Shown here piece after piece: positions 33,473 to 42,059 of a stretch of 64,000 bases of DNA. The stretch comes from Stenotrophomonas maltophilia. Its GTDB lineage: Bacteria; Pseudomonadota; Gammaproteobacteria; Xanthomonadales; Xanthomonadaceae. The stretch spans positions 62,001 through 126,000 of the forward strand of contig NZ_NEQV01000003.1 of the NCBI RefSeq assembly GCF_002799245.1. Direction: 5' to 3'. Position numbers and translations under genes: made by a program. The notes below the pieces were generated by a model. The model had not been told where the DNA came from and searched no databases. It worked only from the letters and a program-made list of their open reading frames with translations. Numbering within the stretch: the first letter of the stretch is position 1; every line of letters begins with the position of its first letter.

Positions 33473-36100
33473 TCAGAACCGGTAGCGCGCACCCAGCGAG
33501 ACGAACTGCCCGCGCAGGTTGTACTGGCTGATGTCGAATCCATTGGAGCCACCGGCCGGGTCGAACGGCGGGTCCTTGTCGGTCAGGTTCAGCACCGACA
33601 GCGACAGCGTGGTGTTCGCGATGCCTTCGTACGCGACGTACAGGTCCAGCTGGTGATACGGCTTGATGCGGTCGCGCAGGCCCGGGTTGCTGGTCGCCGT
33701 GGCCACGCGCTGGTCGTAGCCGCTCACGTACTGCAGGCTCAGCGTGCTGCTCCAGTCGCCCACCGCCCAGTTCAACGAGGTGGTGCCGCGGGTGCGCGGC
33801 AGCGCCCCATGGCGGTTGTTGCCGGCGCCTTCGTACGGTGCCTGGCCGGCCACCAGCGGCTGCTTGAAGCTGAGCAGGTGCGTCCAGCTGCCGGCCACGG
33901 TGAAGTTGCCCCAGCCGTCGGTGCGGAAGGTGCGGTTGGCCTCCAGGTCCAGCCCCGAGGTGGTCAGTTCGCCCTGGTTGGCGTACTGGTTGGTGATGAA
34001 CTGGATGCGCCCCTGTGCATCGCGCTGCACGCGGCCGGGGAACAGCGTCGGGTTGTCGACGATGAACTGCGCGCTGTCCGGCTTGACCAGGTTGTCCTGC
34101 TCGATGCGGTACCAGTCCAGGCCGATGCTGGTATCGCCATCCGGCGACCACACCGCGCCCACGTTGAAGTTGCGCGAGCGTTCGGCCTTCAGGTCGGGGT
34201 TGCCGGTGCGGATGTTGGTGACGCCACGGCTGCCACCGGGTTGCAGCGGATCCAGCGGATCGATCACCGAGCCGTAGCTGACGGTCTGGCCCGGCGCGAT
34301 CTCCGGCAGCGAGGGTGCACGGAAACCGCGCGAGAATGTGCCGCGCAGCAGCAGGCTGTCCAACGGCTGCCAGCGCAGCGCCACCTTCGGCGAGAACGCC
34401 TTGCCGAAATCATCGTAGTGGTCGCCGCGACCGGCCAGCTGCAGCTCCAGCGTGTGATGCAGCGGTACGCTCAGTTCGGCGTAGGCGGCACTGACCTGCC
34501 GCTCGCCGTTGACCACGTTGATGGCCGGGCGCAGTTCGGTGCCCGACAGCACCTGTGCGCTGGTGCGCGCATCCAGCGATTCCTTGCGGAATTCCGCGCC
34601 CCAGGCGAATCCGACCGCACCGGCCGGCAGCTCCCACAGCGAGGTCGATGCCTTCACGTTCAACGAGTGCAGCTTGTACCAGCCCGGGCGCTTGGTCTGC
34701 AGGCGCAGTGCATCCAGCGCCCCCGGCGTGCTGGACGGATTGAGGAAGTTGTAGCTGCCGTCGCGCAGGATCTGCTCGAACGCGTAGCGGTTGACGAAGT
34801 TGTCGACGTACTCGCGCTGCGCACTCTGCGAGGTCAGCGCCGCCACTTCCCAATCCCAGCGCTCGCCGCTGCCGCGCACACCGGCCAGCGCACGGTAGAA
34901 CACCTGGGTGTTGTCCTTCAGGCGCGGGCCGAGATCGAAGAAGGTGTACTCGAACGGCAGCGGCGTGCTGCCCGGGTTGTCCGGATGGCCGACCGGCAGC
35001 ACCGCCGGCACGTCGATCAGGGTGCCGGTGGCCGGGTTGTAGGCACGCAGGCCCGGTCCGACGGTCAGCGGTGCGCTGAAGATCTGGTCGGCCTTGTTGT
35101 GGCTGTACAGCACGTCGGCGAATGCCTCGACGCTGTCATTGAAGCGGTAGGTCGCACTCAACGAGGCCTGCAGGCGCTCGGCGCCGGGCTGCAGGGTCTT
35201 GAACGGTTGCGCGTTGAAGGCGCAGGCCTGGCCGGGCAGGGTGCTGCCAAAATCGCTGTAGGGGCGCAGCTGGCTGCCCTCGGGGCAGGTGGCGAACGGC
35301 TGCGGTGCACGTGGGTTGGACAGCCAGTTGCCACCGGCGGTGGACCAGCCGGCCAGGCGGCCACCAGGCTTGTCGCGGAAGTCGCCGCTGCGGATATAGG
35401 CGCGGTCATCGCCATCCAGGCGGTCGCGCTTGAGCAGGTCCAGCCCGAACAGCACGTTCCAGCCCTGCTGTTCGAGGTCGCCGAAGCCGGCCAGCAGGTT
35501 GGCCTTGCGCTCATCGAGGCCACCCTGGGTGGCGGTACCGAAGCCGCCGCCCACTTCCACGCCCTGGAAGTTCCTGCGCAGGATGATGTTGATGACGCCG
35601 GCGATGGCATCGGAGCCGTACACCGCCGAGGCACCGTCCTTCAGTACTTCGATGCGTTCGACCGCGCTGATCGGCAGCGCGTTGAGGTCGACGAAGGTGT
35701 CCTGCGTGTTGAGCGCGAAGCCGAAGTTGGAGACGCGGTAGCCGTTGACCAGCACCAGGGTGTTCTTCGGCGACAGGCCGCGCAGGCCGATCGAGGCCGA
35801 GCCGGCGGCGAAGCTGCCGGTGTACTGCTCGTCGAAGCTGTTGCCGGCATTGGCCGACAGGTTGCGCAGCACATCGGTAAGGGTGGAGCGGCCGGTCTGC
35901 TCGATCTGTTCGCGGGTGACGATCTGCACCGGGTTCGGCCCGGCGGTGTCGCTGCGCTTGATGTTGGAACCGGTCACCAGCACGGCGCCGAGGGTGGTGC
36001 TGTCCTTGCCGGCATCGGCGGTTTCAGCGGCGCCGGCAGCGCCGGCGGTGAGGCCCAGCGCGATGGCGCCGGCAAGCAGGTTCAGGGTGGTGCGGTACAT
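33473..36100 (-). CDS. TonB-dependent receptor (large, no STN)
   Basis: Outer-membrane receptor, 875 aa. Signal peptide MYRTTLNLLAGAIALGLTAG to about residue 24. Plug domain (about 40-180) with VLVTGSNIKRSD, STLTDVLRNLSANAGNSF, GLRGLSPKNTLVLVNGYRV and VERIEVLKDGASAVYGSDAIAGVINIIL, the pattern of the large receptors abundant in Xanthomonadales (peptide, polymer or siderophore ligands). The barrel ends SLGARYRF. No iron box seen upstream. It stands alone between two copies of the same palindrome. Confidence 0.87.
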   Translation of the reverse strand: MYRTTLNLLAGAIALGLTAGAAGAAETADAGKDSTTLGAVLVTGSNIKRSDTAGPNPVQIVTREQIEQTGRSTLTDVLRNLSANAGNSFDEQYTGSFAAGSASIGLRGLSPKNTLVLVNGYRVSNFGFALNTQDTFVDLNALPISAVERIEVLKDGASAVYGSDAIAGVINIILRRNFQGVEVGGGFGTATQGGLDERKANLLAGFGDLEQQGWNVLFGLDLLKRDRLDGDDRAYIRSGDFRDKPGGRLAGWSTAGGNWLSNPRAPQPFATCPEGSQLRPYSDFGSTLPGQACAFNAQPFKTLQPGAERLQASLSATYRFNDSVEAFADVLYSHNKADQIFSAPLTVGPGLRAYNPATGTLIDVPAVLPVGHPDNPGSTPLPFEYTFFDLGPRLKDNTQVFYRALAGVRGSGERWDWEVAALTSQSAQREYVDNFVNRYAFEQILRDGSYNFLNPSSTPGALDALRLQTKRPGWYKLHSLNVKASTSLWELPAGAVGFAWGAEFRKESLDARTSAQVLSGTELRPAINVVNGERQVSAAYAELSVPLHHTLELQLAGRGDHYDDFGKAFSPKVALRWQPLDSLLLRGTFSRGFRAPSLPEIAPGQTVSYGSVIDPLDPLQPGGSRGVTNIRTGNPDLKAERSRNFNVGAVWSPDGDTSIGLDWYRIEQDNLVKPDSAQFIVDNPTLFPGRVQRDAQGRIQFITNQYANQGELTTSGLDLEANRTFRTDGWGNFTVAGSWTHLLSFKQPLVAGQAPYEGAGNNRHGALPRTRGTTSLNWAVGDWSSTLSLQYVSGYDQRVATATSNPGLRDRIKPYHQLDLYVAYEGIANTTLSLSVLNLTDKDPPFDPAGGSNGFDISQYNLRGQFVSLGARYRF

Positions 36101-36240
36101 GGAAGCGACAACGCCGAACGGGGGAGGAGCCGTCAGTACCGCATGCAGGCAGGTGCGCCTTCCAATGACGAAAGCGCATTCAGTTATACATCACAGGTTC
36201 TTAACGAAATGACGGACCCTGTTATCGACCGGTGTGGTGG

Positions 36241-36261
36241 GTGCGGACCGTTGGTCCGCAC
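36241..36261. repeat. Second copy of the GTGCGGACC palindrome
   Basis: Identical to 33410-33430, here upstream of the TonB receptor, preceded by GGTGG as in the tandem array. The two copies bracket the receptor gene. Confidence 0.8.
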
Positions 36262-36270
36262 ACTCCGGCA

Positions 36271-36307
36271 GGGTCAGATCCCTTTCCAACGGAAAGGGAT
36301 CTGACCC
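36271..36307. terminator. Perfect 17-bp hairpin after quinone oxidoreductase
   Basis: GGGTCAGATCCCTTTCC at 36271-36287 pairs exactly with 36291-36307 around an AAC loop, 6 bases after the oxidoreductase stop on the minus strand. A related, less perfect copy is at 48641-48679. Terminator-like and dispersed. Confidence 0.65.
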
Positions 36308-36313
36308 GGGTTG

Positions 36314-37291
36314 TCACGGCCGCAGCAACACCTTGCCGTTGCGGCCCGAACCGGCACCGGCCTGCACCGCCTGGGCGATATCGTCCAGTGCGAAGATCCG
36401 CTCCACCGGCAGGGTCAGCTCGCCGCCAGCGGCACGCTGCAGCAGCTCACCGACCAGCCTCCGCTTGTCCTCCACCGCCATCGCCTGGCTGACCTTGCTG
36501 CCCCAGAAGCCCTTCACCGTGGCCTCCTTGTAGATCAGGCCGCCAGCGGGGATGCGCATCGGTTCGCCGCTCATCACGCCGAACGACACCAGCGTGCCGT
36601 GATGGCCGAGCAGGTCGACGAGATCGCCACTGGCGTCACCGCCGATGGAATCCACTGCGGCCGCTGCCTGTGCTTCGCCGGTGGCTGCGCGCACGCGGTC
36701 CTTCCAGCCGTCCACCGAGGTATCGAACACATGATCGATGCCCAGCGCCTTCAGCTGCGCGACCGCATCGGCATTGCGGACCAGGCTGGCCACATGCACG
36801 CCACGCGCCCTCGCCAGCATTGCCAACGATTTGCCCACCGCACCGTTGGCGGTGTTCTGCACGATCCATTGGCCCGCCTCGACGTGCAGGAATTCCAGCA
36901 GCATCAGCGCGCTCAGCGGCATCGCGATCAACTGTGCCGCCATTTCGTCAGGGATGGCCTCCGGCATCGGAATCACCATGCGTGCCGGCGCGATGAACGC
37001 TTCGGCCCAGGTGCCGTGCACCGAGGCCGCCGCCACGCGCTGGCCGAGCTGGAGGCCGTCGACGCCGTCGCCGAGTGCATCGATGACGCCGAGTGCTTCA
37101 CTGCCACCGATTGCCGGCAGGGCCGGCTTGTAGCCGTACAGGCCACGCACGGTCAGCAGGTCGTGGTTGTGGATCGAGGCCAGCACGGTGCGGATGCGCA
37201 CCTCGCCGGGGCCGGGCTCGGGCAGGGTGGCGTCGGCAATGGCGAGGACGTCGGCGGGGTTGCCGAAGGAGGAGTACTGGGCAGCGCGCAT
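36314..37291 (-). CDS. Zinc-independent quinone oxidoreductase (MDR superfamily)
   Basis: 325 aa from the ATG at 37291 (MRAAQYSSFGNPADVLAIAD). GroES-like N-domain (about 25-110) and NADPH-binding Rossmann domain with NTANGAVGKSLAMLARARGVHV (about 144-165). Structural and catalytic Zn ligands of alcohol dehydrogenases are absent, as in QOR-type enzymes. An upstream extension of the frame lies in the intergenic region and nrdA leader and is not supported. Likely NADPH-dependent reduction of quinones or enals. Confidence 0.85.
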   Translation of the reverse strand: MRAAQYSSFGNPADVLAIADATLPEPGPGEVRIRTVLASIHNHDLLTVRGLYGYKPALPAIGGSEALGVIDALGDGVDGLQLGQRVAAASVHGTWAEAFIAPARMVIPMPEAIPDEMAAQLIAMPLSALMLLEFLHVEAGQWIVQNTANGAVGKSLAMLARARGVHVASLVRNADAVAQLKALGIDHVFDTSVDGWKDRVRAATGEAQAAAAVDSIGGDASGDLVDLLGHHGTLVSFGVMSGEPMRIPAGGLIYKEATVKGFWGSKVSQAMAVEDKRRLVGELLQRAAGGELTLPVERIFALDDIAQAVQAGAGSGRNGKVLLRP

Positions 37292-37408
37292 GGGCGGTGT
37301 TCCGGTGAAAGTTGATGTTGTACCGAACTGGGGACGCAGGGGGTGTCGACAAGGCGTCGCCGTTGCAACACGGCATCCTGCGACTGATCGTCGCGGCATG
37401 TCGTGATT

Positions 37409-37454
37409 CCCGCATCTTGTGTTGACGGTTCGGAATATCCCCACTATGTTGTGG
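37409..37454 (+). promoter_or_regulatory. nrdA promoter with tandem NrdR-like boxes
   Basis: A -35 TTGACG (37422-37427), 17-base spacer and -10 TATGTT (37445-37450) form a plausible promoter. CCACTATGTTGTGG at 37441-37454 covers the -10 and resembles NrdR boxes. A second weaker box at 37409-37422 (ending TTGTGT) places its TTGTG half-site exactly 32 bases before the first one's, the three-turn spacing typical of NrdR pairs. Repression by NrdR is inferred. Confidence 0.6.
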
Positions 37455-37723
37455 CCGTCACTCCCGGTCAGCCGCCGCCGCCGGACATGCAGCAAACGTC
37501 CCGCGGCCCGCCCCTGAAGGCTTGCCGTGTCGACGCGGCCGCCATCGCGCGGACACAGGTCGCCCCCACGGCCCGGATACCGGCCGCAGGCGCAGGCTAT
37601 CGCCGACGACCTGGTGTTCCCGCGCGCTGGCATACCACCCCGATCGCCCCGTGCGCCGGTATCGCGTGCGGAGCTGCCACGGCATCGACGCCGCTGTGCG
37701 TGCGAGCCTGGAGACGCAGGACC
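37455..37723 (+). promoter_or_regulatory. Long untranslated leader of nrdA
   Basis: If transcription starts near 37457, the message carries about 265 bases before the nrdA ATG. The sequence is GC-rich, with many possible stems (for example ATACCGGCCGCAGG and CGCCGGTATCGCG regions). A frame in phase with nrdA runs through it but has Pro/Arg-rich composition unlike any NrdA. I found no B12-box sequence. Function unknown. Confidence 0.4.
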
Positions 37724-40102
37724 ATGACCGACAACACCTACCGCGCGGCCGATCTGGCCGGCGCCGGCGACGCTTTGCGCGCTGGTGGCGAGCGCGTGCC
37801 GACCTGGATCACCAAGGAGGCCGGCAATCGCCGCCTGCCGTTCGATGCCGGGCGCCTGCAGCGCAGCATCGACGCGGTGCAAGCCGAGTTCCCGCAGCTG
37901 GATGTGAGCGACTACCGCCGCGTGGTGCAGGCGATGGTGGAGCGCAAGCCCAGCATCAGCGCCGATGACCTGGTCGATCTACTGATCCGTGAGGCCGAAT
38001 CGCGCGTGGATCTGGTCGCGCCGGAGTGGGAGCAGTTCGCCGCGCGTATCTACCTGCGCCGCCTGTACAAGCGTGCCAGCCGCAACCGTTTCTATGACGT
38101 CAGCCTGAAGTACGGCTCCTACGTGGGCCTGCAGGAAAGCCTGGCTGACCGCGGCATCTACAGCAACGACATCCTGCGCTGCTACTCGAAGGAAGAGTTG
38201 CAGCAGGCCGGCGAGATGATCGATCCGGAGCGCGACCGCCTGTTCGCCTACAACGGCCTGTATCTGCTGGCCACGCGCTACCTGGCCAGCGACCGCAGCC
38301 GCGAGGTCTATGAACTGCCGCAGGAGCGCTGGCTGACCATCGCGCTGTACCTGATGCAGGAAGAGGGCGGGCCTGGCGAGAGCGGCCGCGTGCGGCGCAT
38401 GCAGCTGGTCGGCGAGGCCTACTGGGCACTGTCCAACCTGTACATGACGGTGGCCACACCGACGTTGGCCAATGCCGGCAAGGTCGGTGGCCAATTGTCC
38501 AGCTGCTTCATCGACACGGTGGACGACAGCCTGCAGGGCATCTATGACTCCAATACCGATATCGCGCGCGTGTCCAAGCACGGCGGCGGCGTCGGTGCCT
38601 ACCTGGGCTATGTGCGCAGCAGCGGCGCGCCGATCCGTGGCGTGGCCAATTCCTCTGGTGGCGTGGTGCCGTGGATCAAGCAGCTCAACAACACCGCGGT
38701 GTCGGTTGATCAGCTTGGCCAGCGCAAGGGCGCGGTGGCGGTGTACCTGGACATCTGGCACCGCGACATCGAAGCCTTCATGGACCTGCGCCTCAACAAC
38801 GGCGACCAGCGCCTGCGCGCGCACGATGTGTTCACCTCGGTGTGCGTGCCCGACCTGTTCATGGAAGCGGTCGAACGCCGTGCCGACTGGTACCTGTTCG
38901 ACCCGCACGAGGTGAAGCAGGCCAAGGGCTGGTACCTGCAGGACTTCTATGACGAAACGCGCGGCGCGGGCAGCTTCCGCGACCGCTACGCCGAACTCGT
39001 GGCCGATGAGCGCATCAGCCGCCGCACGGTGAAGGCCATCGATCTGTTCAAGCGGATCATGCTCAGCCAGCTGGAAACCGGCAACCCGTTCCTGTTCTAC
39101 CGCGACGAGGTCAATCGCAGGAACCCGAACAAGCACGCGGGCATGATCTATTCCAGCAATCTGTGCACCGAGATCCTGCAGAACATGAGCCCGACGCGGA
39201 TGATCCAGGAGATCGTCAGCGGCGACCAGATCGTCACCACCCGCCGTGCCGGCGACTTCGTGGTCTGCAACCTGTCCTCGATCAACCTCGGCCGCGCGAT
39301 CAGTGCGCCGGATGACCTGCTCGCCACCGACGTGCTGGAGCGCCTGATCCCGATCCAGGTGCGCATGCTCGACAACGTGATCGACCTCAACGCGCTGCCC
39401 GTGCCGCAGGCCACGATCACCAACCGCAAGTACCGCGCCATCGGCCTGGGCACGTTCGGTTGGCACCACCTGCTGGCCCAGCAGGCGATCCAGTGGGAAT
39501 CGCCGGACGCCGAACAGCTGGCCGACCGGTTATATGAGCGCATCAACTTCCTGACCATCCAGGCCAGTGCGCAACTGGCGAAGGAGAAGGGCAGCTACCC
39601 GATGTTCGCTGGCAGCGACTGGCACAACGGGCGCTACTTCCATGACCGCGACTACAGTGGCGCCGCATGGGACAACCTGGCCCGCGAGGTTGCCACGCAC
39701 GGCCTGCGCAACGGCTGGTTGCTGGCCGTCGCGCCGAACATGAGCACCGCGCAGATTGCCGGCTCCACCGCCTCGATCGATCCGATCTACAGCGCGTTCT
39801 ACTACGAGGAAAAGAAGGACTTCCGGCGGCCGGTGGCGGCGCCGGGCCTGTCGCTGGAAACCTGGCCGTACTACGAGAAGGGGGCCTACAAGGTCGACCA
39901 GTTCGCCAGCGTGCGCCAGAACGCGCGCCGCCAGCGCCATGTCGACCAGTCGATCAGCTTCAACCTGTACGTGCCCAGCACGATCCGCGCCAGCACGTTG
40001 CTGGAACTGCACCTGAGCGCCTGGCGCGAAGGCCTGAAGACCACCTACTACGTGCGCTCCAACGACATCGACATCAGCGAATGCGAGTGGTGCTCCAGCT
40101 GA
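37724..40102 (+). CDS. nrdA: Ribonucleoside-diphosphate reductase, class I alpha subunit
   Basis: 792 aa from the ATG at 37724, behind GCAGGACC. N-terminal ATP-cone (residues about 20-110), so allosteric control by dATP is expected. Catalytic Cys are visible: SSCFIDT (about 263), NLCTEI (about 481) and VVCNLSS (about 511), plus the C-terminal shuttle pair C787-x-x-C790 (CEWCSS). Radical path Tyr pair lies in the C-terminal 100 residues. It makes dNDPs with NrdB. A SMAG pair and 111 bases separate it from nrdB. Confidence 0.94.
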   Translation: MTDNTYRAADLAGAGDALRAGGERVPTWITKEAGNRRLPFDAGRLQRSIDAVQAEFPQLDVSDYRRVVQAMVERKPSISADDLVDLLIREAESRVDLVAPEWEQFAARIYLRRLYKRASRNRFYDVSLKYGSYVGLQESLADRGIYSNDILRCYSKEELQQAGEMIDPERDRLFAYNGLYLLATRYLASDRSREVYELPQERWLTIALYLMQEEGGPGESGRVRRMQLVGEAYWALSNLYMTVATPTLANAGKVGGQLSSCFIDTVDDSLQGIYDSNTDIARVSKHGGGVGAYLGYVRSSGAPIRGVANSSGGVVPWIKQLNNTAVSVDQLGQRKGAVAVYLDIWHRDIEAFMDLRLNNGDQRLRAHDVFTSVCVPDLFMEAVERRADWYLFDPHEVKQAKGWYLQDFYDETRGAGSFRDRYAELVADERISRRTVKAIDLFKRIMLSQLETGNPFLFYRDEVNRRNPNKHAGMIYSSNLCTEILQNMSPTRMIQEIVSGDQIVTTRRAGDFVVCNLSSINLGRAISAPDDLLATDVLERLIPIQVRMLDNVIDLNALPVPQATITNRKYRAIGLGTFGWHHLLAQQAIQWESPDAEQLADRLYERINFLTIQASAQLAKEKGSYPMFAGSDWHNGRYFHDRDYSGAAWDNLAREVATHGLRNGWLLAVAPNMSTAQIAGSTASIDPIYSAFYYEEKKDFRRPVAAPGLSLETWPYYEKGAYKVDQFASVRQNARRQRHVDQSISFNLYVPSTIRASTLLELHLSAWREGLKTTYYVRSNDIDISECEWCSS

Positions 40103-40117
40103 TCACCGGCGACCCCT

Positions 40118-40179
40118 GTAGAGCCGAGCCCACGCTCGGCTCGGGCGCGAAGAGCAGCCGAGCATGGGCTCGGCTCCAC
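40118..40179. repeat. SMAG/REP pair between nrdA and nrdB
   Basis: GTAGAGCCGAGCCCACGCTCGGCT and the facing AGCCGAGCATGGGCTCGGCTCCAC, within the operon. Such pairs can stabilise upstream mRNA or reduce read-through, giving unequal NrdA and NrdB amounts; that effect is inferred. Confidence 0.85.
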
Positions 40180-40213
40180 ATCCGCAACGCATGCAATACG
40201 AAGGTAGACGACC

Positions 40214-41254
40214 ATGGCAACCCCGCTCGACCGCATCAAGATCCTTGAGCCGCGGCATCCCAATCGCAGCACCGGCATCATCAATGGCCGCACCAGCGGC
40301 ATCCTCAACTGGAACGACATTCCGTACCCGTCGTTCTATCGGGCCTACAAGGAGCTGTCGACCAACTTCTGGATTCCCGACGAGGTCGACATGAAGCTGG
40401 ACGCCCGCCAGTACGGCGAGCTCAACGCACGCGAAAAGAATGCCTACGACTCGATCATCGGCCTGCTGGCCACGCTCGATTCACCGCAGACCCGTTTCAT
40501 CTACAACGTGGCCGAGTACATCACCGACCCGGCCGCGCATGCCAACGCGGCGATCATCGGCCAGCAGGAGGTGATCCACAACGAGAGTTACAGCTACGTG
40601 CTGGCCTCGATCACCGACCTGCCGAACCAGAACCGCATCTTCGAAATCGCCCGCACCCACCCGACCATCATCAAGCGCAATGCGCCGATCATGGGTGCAT
40701 ACGATGACTTCATGCGCGAGAAGACCGCCGAGACCCTGCTGAAGTCGCTGATCCAGTCCTCGATCCTGGAAGGCATCAACTTCTATTCCGGGTTCGCCTA
40801 CTTCTACAACATGGTGCGGCAGAACCGCATGAACGGCACCGGCAAGATCATCAGCTTCATCAACCGCGACGAGCTGGCCCACACCAAGTTCATCAGCGAG
40901 CTGATCCGCGCCATCATCGGCGAGAACCCGGAACTGCAGACCAACGAGCTGACCGCATACGTGCACCAGTCATTCGAGCATGCCATCGAGCTGGAGACGC
41001 AATGGTCCTCGGAGGTGCTGGACGGCATCGATGGCATCGACGTGGACGAGATGGTGCGCTACGTGAAGTACCGCGCCAACAAGATGGCCGGCATGCTGGG
41101 TATCGAGCGCCTGTACAGCGATACCACCGACAACGTGATGCCGTGGATCAGGGCCTACGCCGACAACTTCACTGAAACCAAGACCGACTTCTTCGAGATG
41201 CGCAATGCAAGTTACAAGAAGACCAACGTCGACAACGGCTTCGACGACCTCTGA
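40214..41254 (+). CDS. nrdB: Ribonucleoside-diphosphate reductase, class I beta subunit
   Basis: 346 aa ferritin-fold radical subunit. Metal ligands D89, E119, H122, E186, E220 and H223 are all present, and the radical Tyr is Y126 (HNESY, four residues after H122). This excludes the metal-free class Ie and the Tyr-less class Ic. Fe or Mn cannot be decided from sequence. The C-terminus ends NGFDDL, a tail that docks on NrdA. Followed by overlapping flavodoxin and thioredoxin genes. Confidence 0.94.
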   Translation: MATPLDRIKILEPRHPNRSTGIINGRTSGILNWNDIPYPSFYRAYKELSTNFWIPDEVDMKLDARQYGELNAREKNAYDSIIGLLATLDSPQTRFIYNVAEYITDPAAHANAAIIGQQEVIHNESYSYVLASITDLPNQNRIFEIARTHPTIIKRNAPIMGAYDDFMREKTAETLLKSLIQSSILEGINFYSGFAYFYNMVRQNRMNGTGKIISFINRDELAHTKFISELIRAIIGENPELQTNELTAYVHQSFEHAIELETQWSSEVLDGIDGIDVDEMVRYVKYRANKMAGMLGIERLYSDTTDNVMPWIRAYADNFTETKTDFFEMRNASYKKTNVDNGFDDL

Positions 41255-41747
41255 GCCCAGCGCGGCGCTGAGCATCCTGCTGGTGGTCGCCTCCCTGAGT
41301 GGCAACACCCGCGAGCTCGGCCGGCAGATTGCCGAGCGCTGCCGTGCCGCGGGTCATGCCGTGCACTGGCACGAGGCCGACGACCTGCGGCAGGCGCCGC
41401 CGCTGGCCGCCGGCGAGGCCGATCTGGTCCTGCTGGGCTGCTGGACCGACAACGCCGGCCGCACGCCGGCGGAGATGAAGGCGTGGGTGGCCGGCATTGC
41501 CGAGCGCGGCGAGCGGCCACGGCAGCTGGCGGTGTTCGGTACCGGCGAAACGCAGTGGGGGCAGGAGTACTACTGTGGCGCCGTGCACCGGCTGATCCGC
41601 TATTTCCGCAGTGACTACCCGCCGCTGGAGATCGAACAGATGCCGCATGGCGAGCGTCATGCCGAAGCCATCGATGCCTGGACCGATGCGGTCCTGGCCC
41701 ATTACTGGAGCAACAGCGATGCAGATCATCGACGCCACCACGCCTGA
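41205..41747 (+). CDS. Flavodoxin-like protein, NrdI-type partner of NrdB
   Basis: 180 aa from the ATG at 41205, overlapping nrdB by 50 bases; the conserved fold starts only at LSILLVVASLSGNTRELGRQIAERC (about residue 22), so a shorter product is possible. SLSGNT is the FMN phosphate loop, and VLLGCWTDNAGRTPAEMK and VFGTGETQWGQEYYCGAV are later FMN loops. In class Ib RNRs the flavodoxin NrdI supplies the oxidant for Mn2-tyrosyl assembly; position suggests a similar cofactor-maturation role for this NrdB. Confidence 0.78.
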   Translation: MQVTRRPTSTTASTTSEPSAALSILLVVASLSGNTRELGRQIAERCRAAGHAVHWHEADDLRQAPPLAAGEADLVLLGCWTDNAGRTPAEMKAWVAGIAERGERPRQLAVFGTGETQWGQEYYCGAVHRLIRYFRSDYPPLEIEQMPHGERHAEAIDAWTDAVLAHYWSNSDADHRRHHA

Positions 41748-42045
41748 ACAGTTCCAGCGGTTGCTGGCCGAGCACCCGCGGGTGCTGGTGGATTTCCACA
41801 AGGACCAGTGCCCAGGGTGCCGGATGCTTGAGATGTCGTTGCACCGGGTAGCCAACAGCGTGGCGGGGCAGGGCACCACCTTGCTGCGCGTGCAGCTGGA
41901 GGTGCTGGGTGAGGCGTTCTTCAGGGAGCTGGGGCTGCGGCAGACGCCGACGCTGTCCCTGTTCCGTGACGGTGACGAACGCACGCGCCTGGCCGGGTTC
42001 CAGTCGCCGCAGCAGATCGAGGCCGCGATCGCGCTGCATCTGTAG
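41719..42045 (+). CDS. Thioredoxin-fold protein, probable RNR reductant
   Basis: 108 aa, ATG at 41719 with GGAG 10 bases upstream, overlapping the flavodoxin gene. Active site DQCPGCRM (C31, C34) and cis-Pro motif RQTPTLSLF (about 76). CPGC rather than the CGPC of housekeeping thioredoxin. Its place in the nrd operon suggests it reduces NrdA, a NrdH-like job. Confidence 0.82.
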   Translation: MQIIDATTPEQFQRLLAEHPRVLVDFHKDQCPGCRMLEMSLHRVANSVAGQGTTLLRVQLEVLGEAFFRELGLRQTPTLSLFRDGDERTRLAGFQSPQQIEAAIALHL

Positions 42046-42059
42046 CGCGGGGCCATGGG

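Noticed and set aside
37455..37723. Cobalamin riboswitch before nrdA
   Set aside because: No B12-box sequence or recognisable core was found, only generic GC-rich stems.
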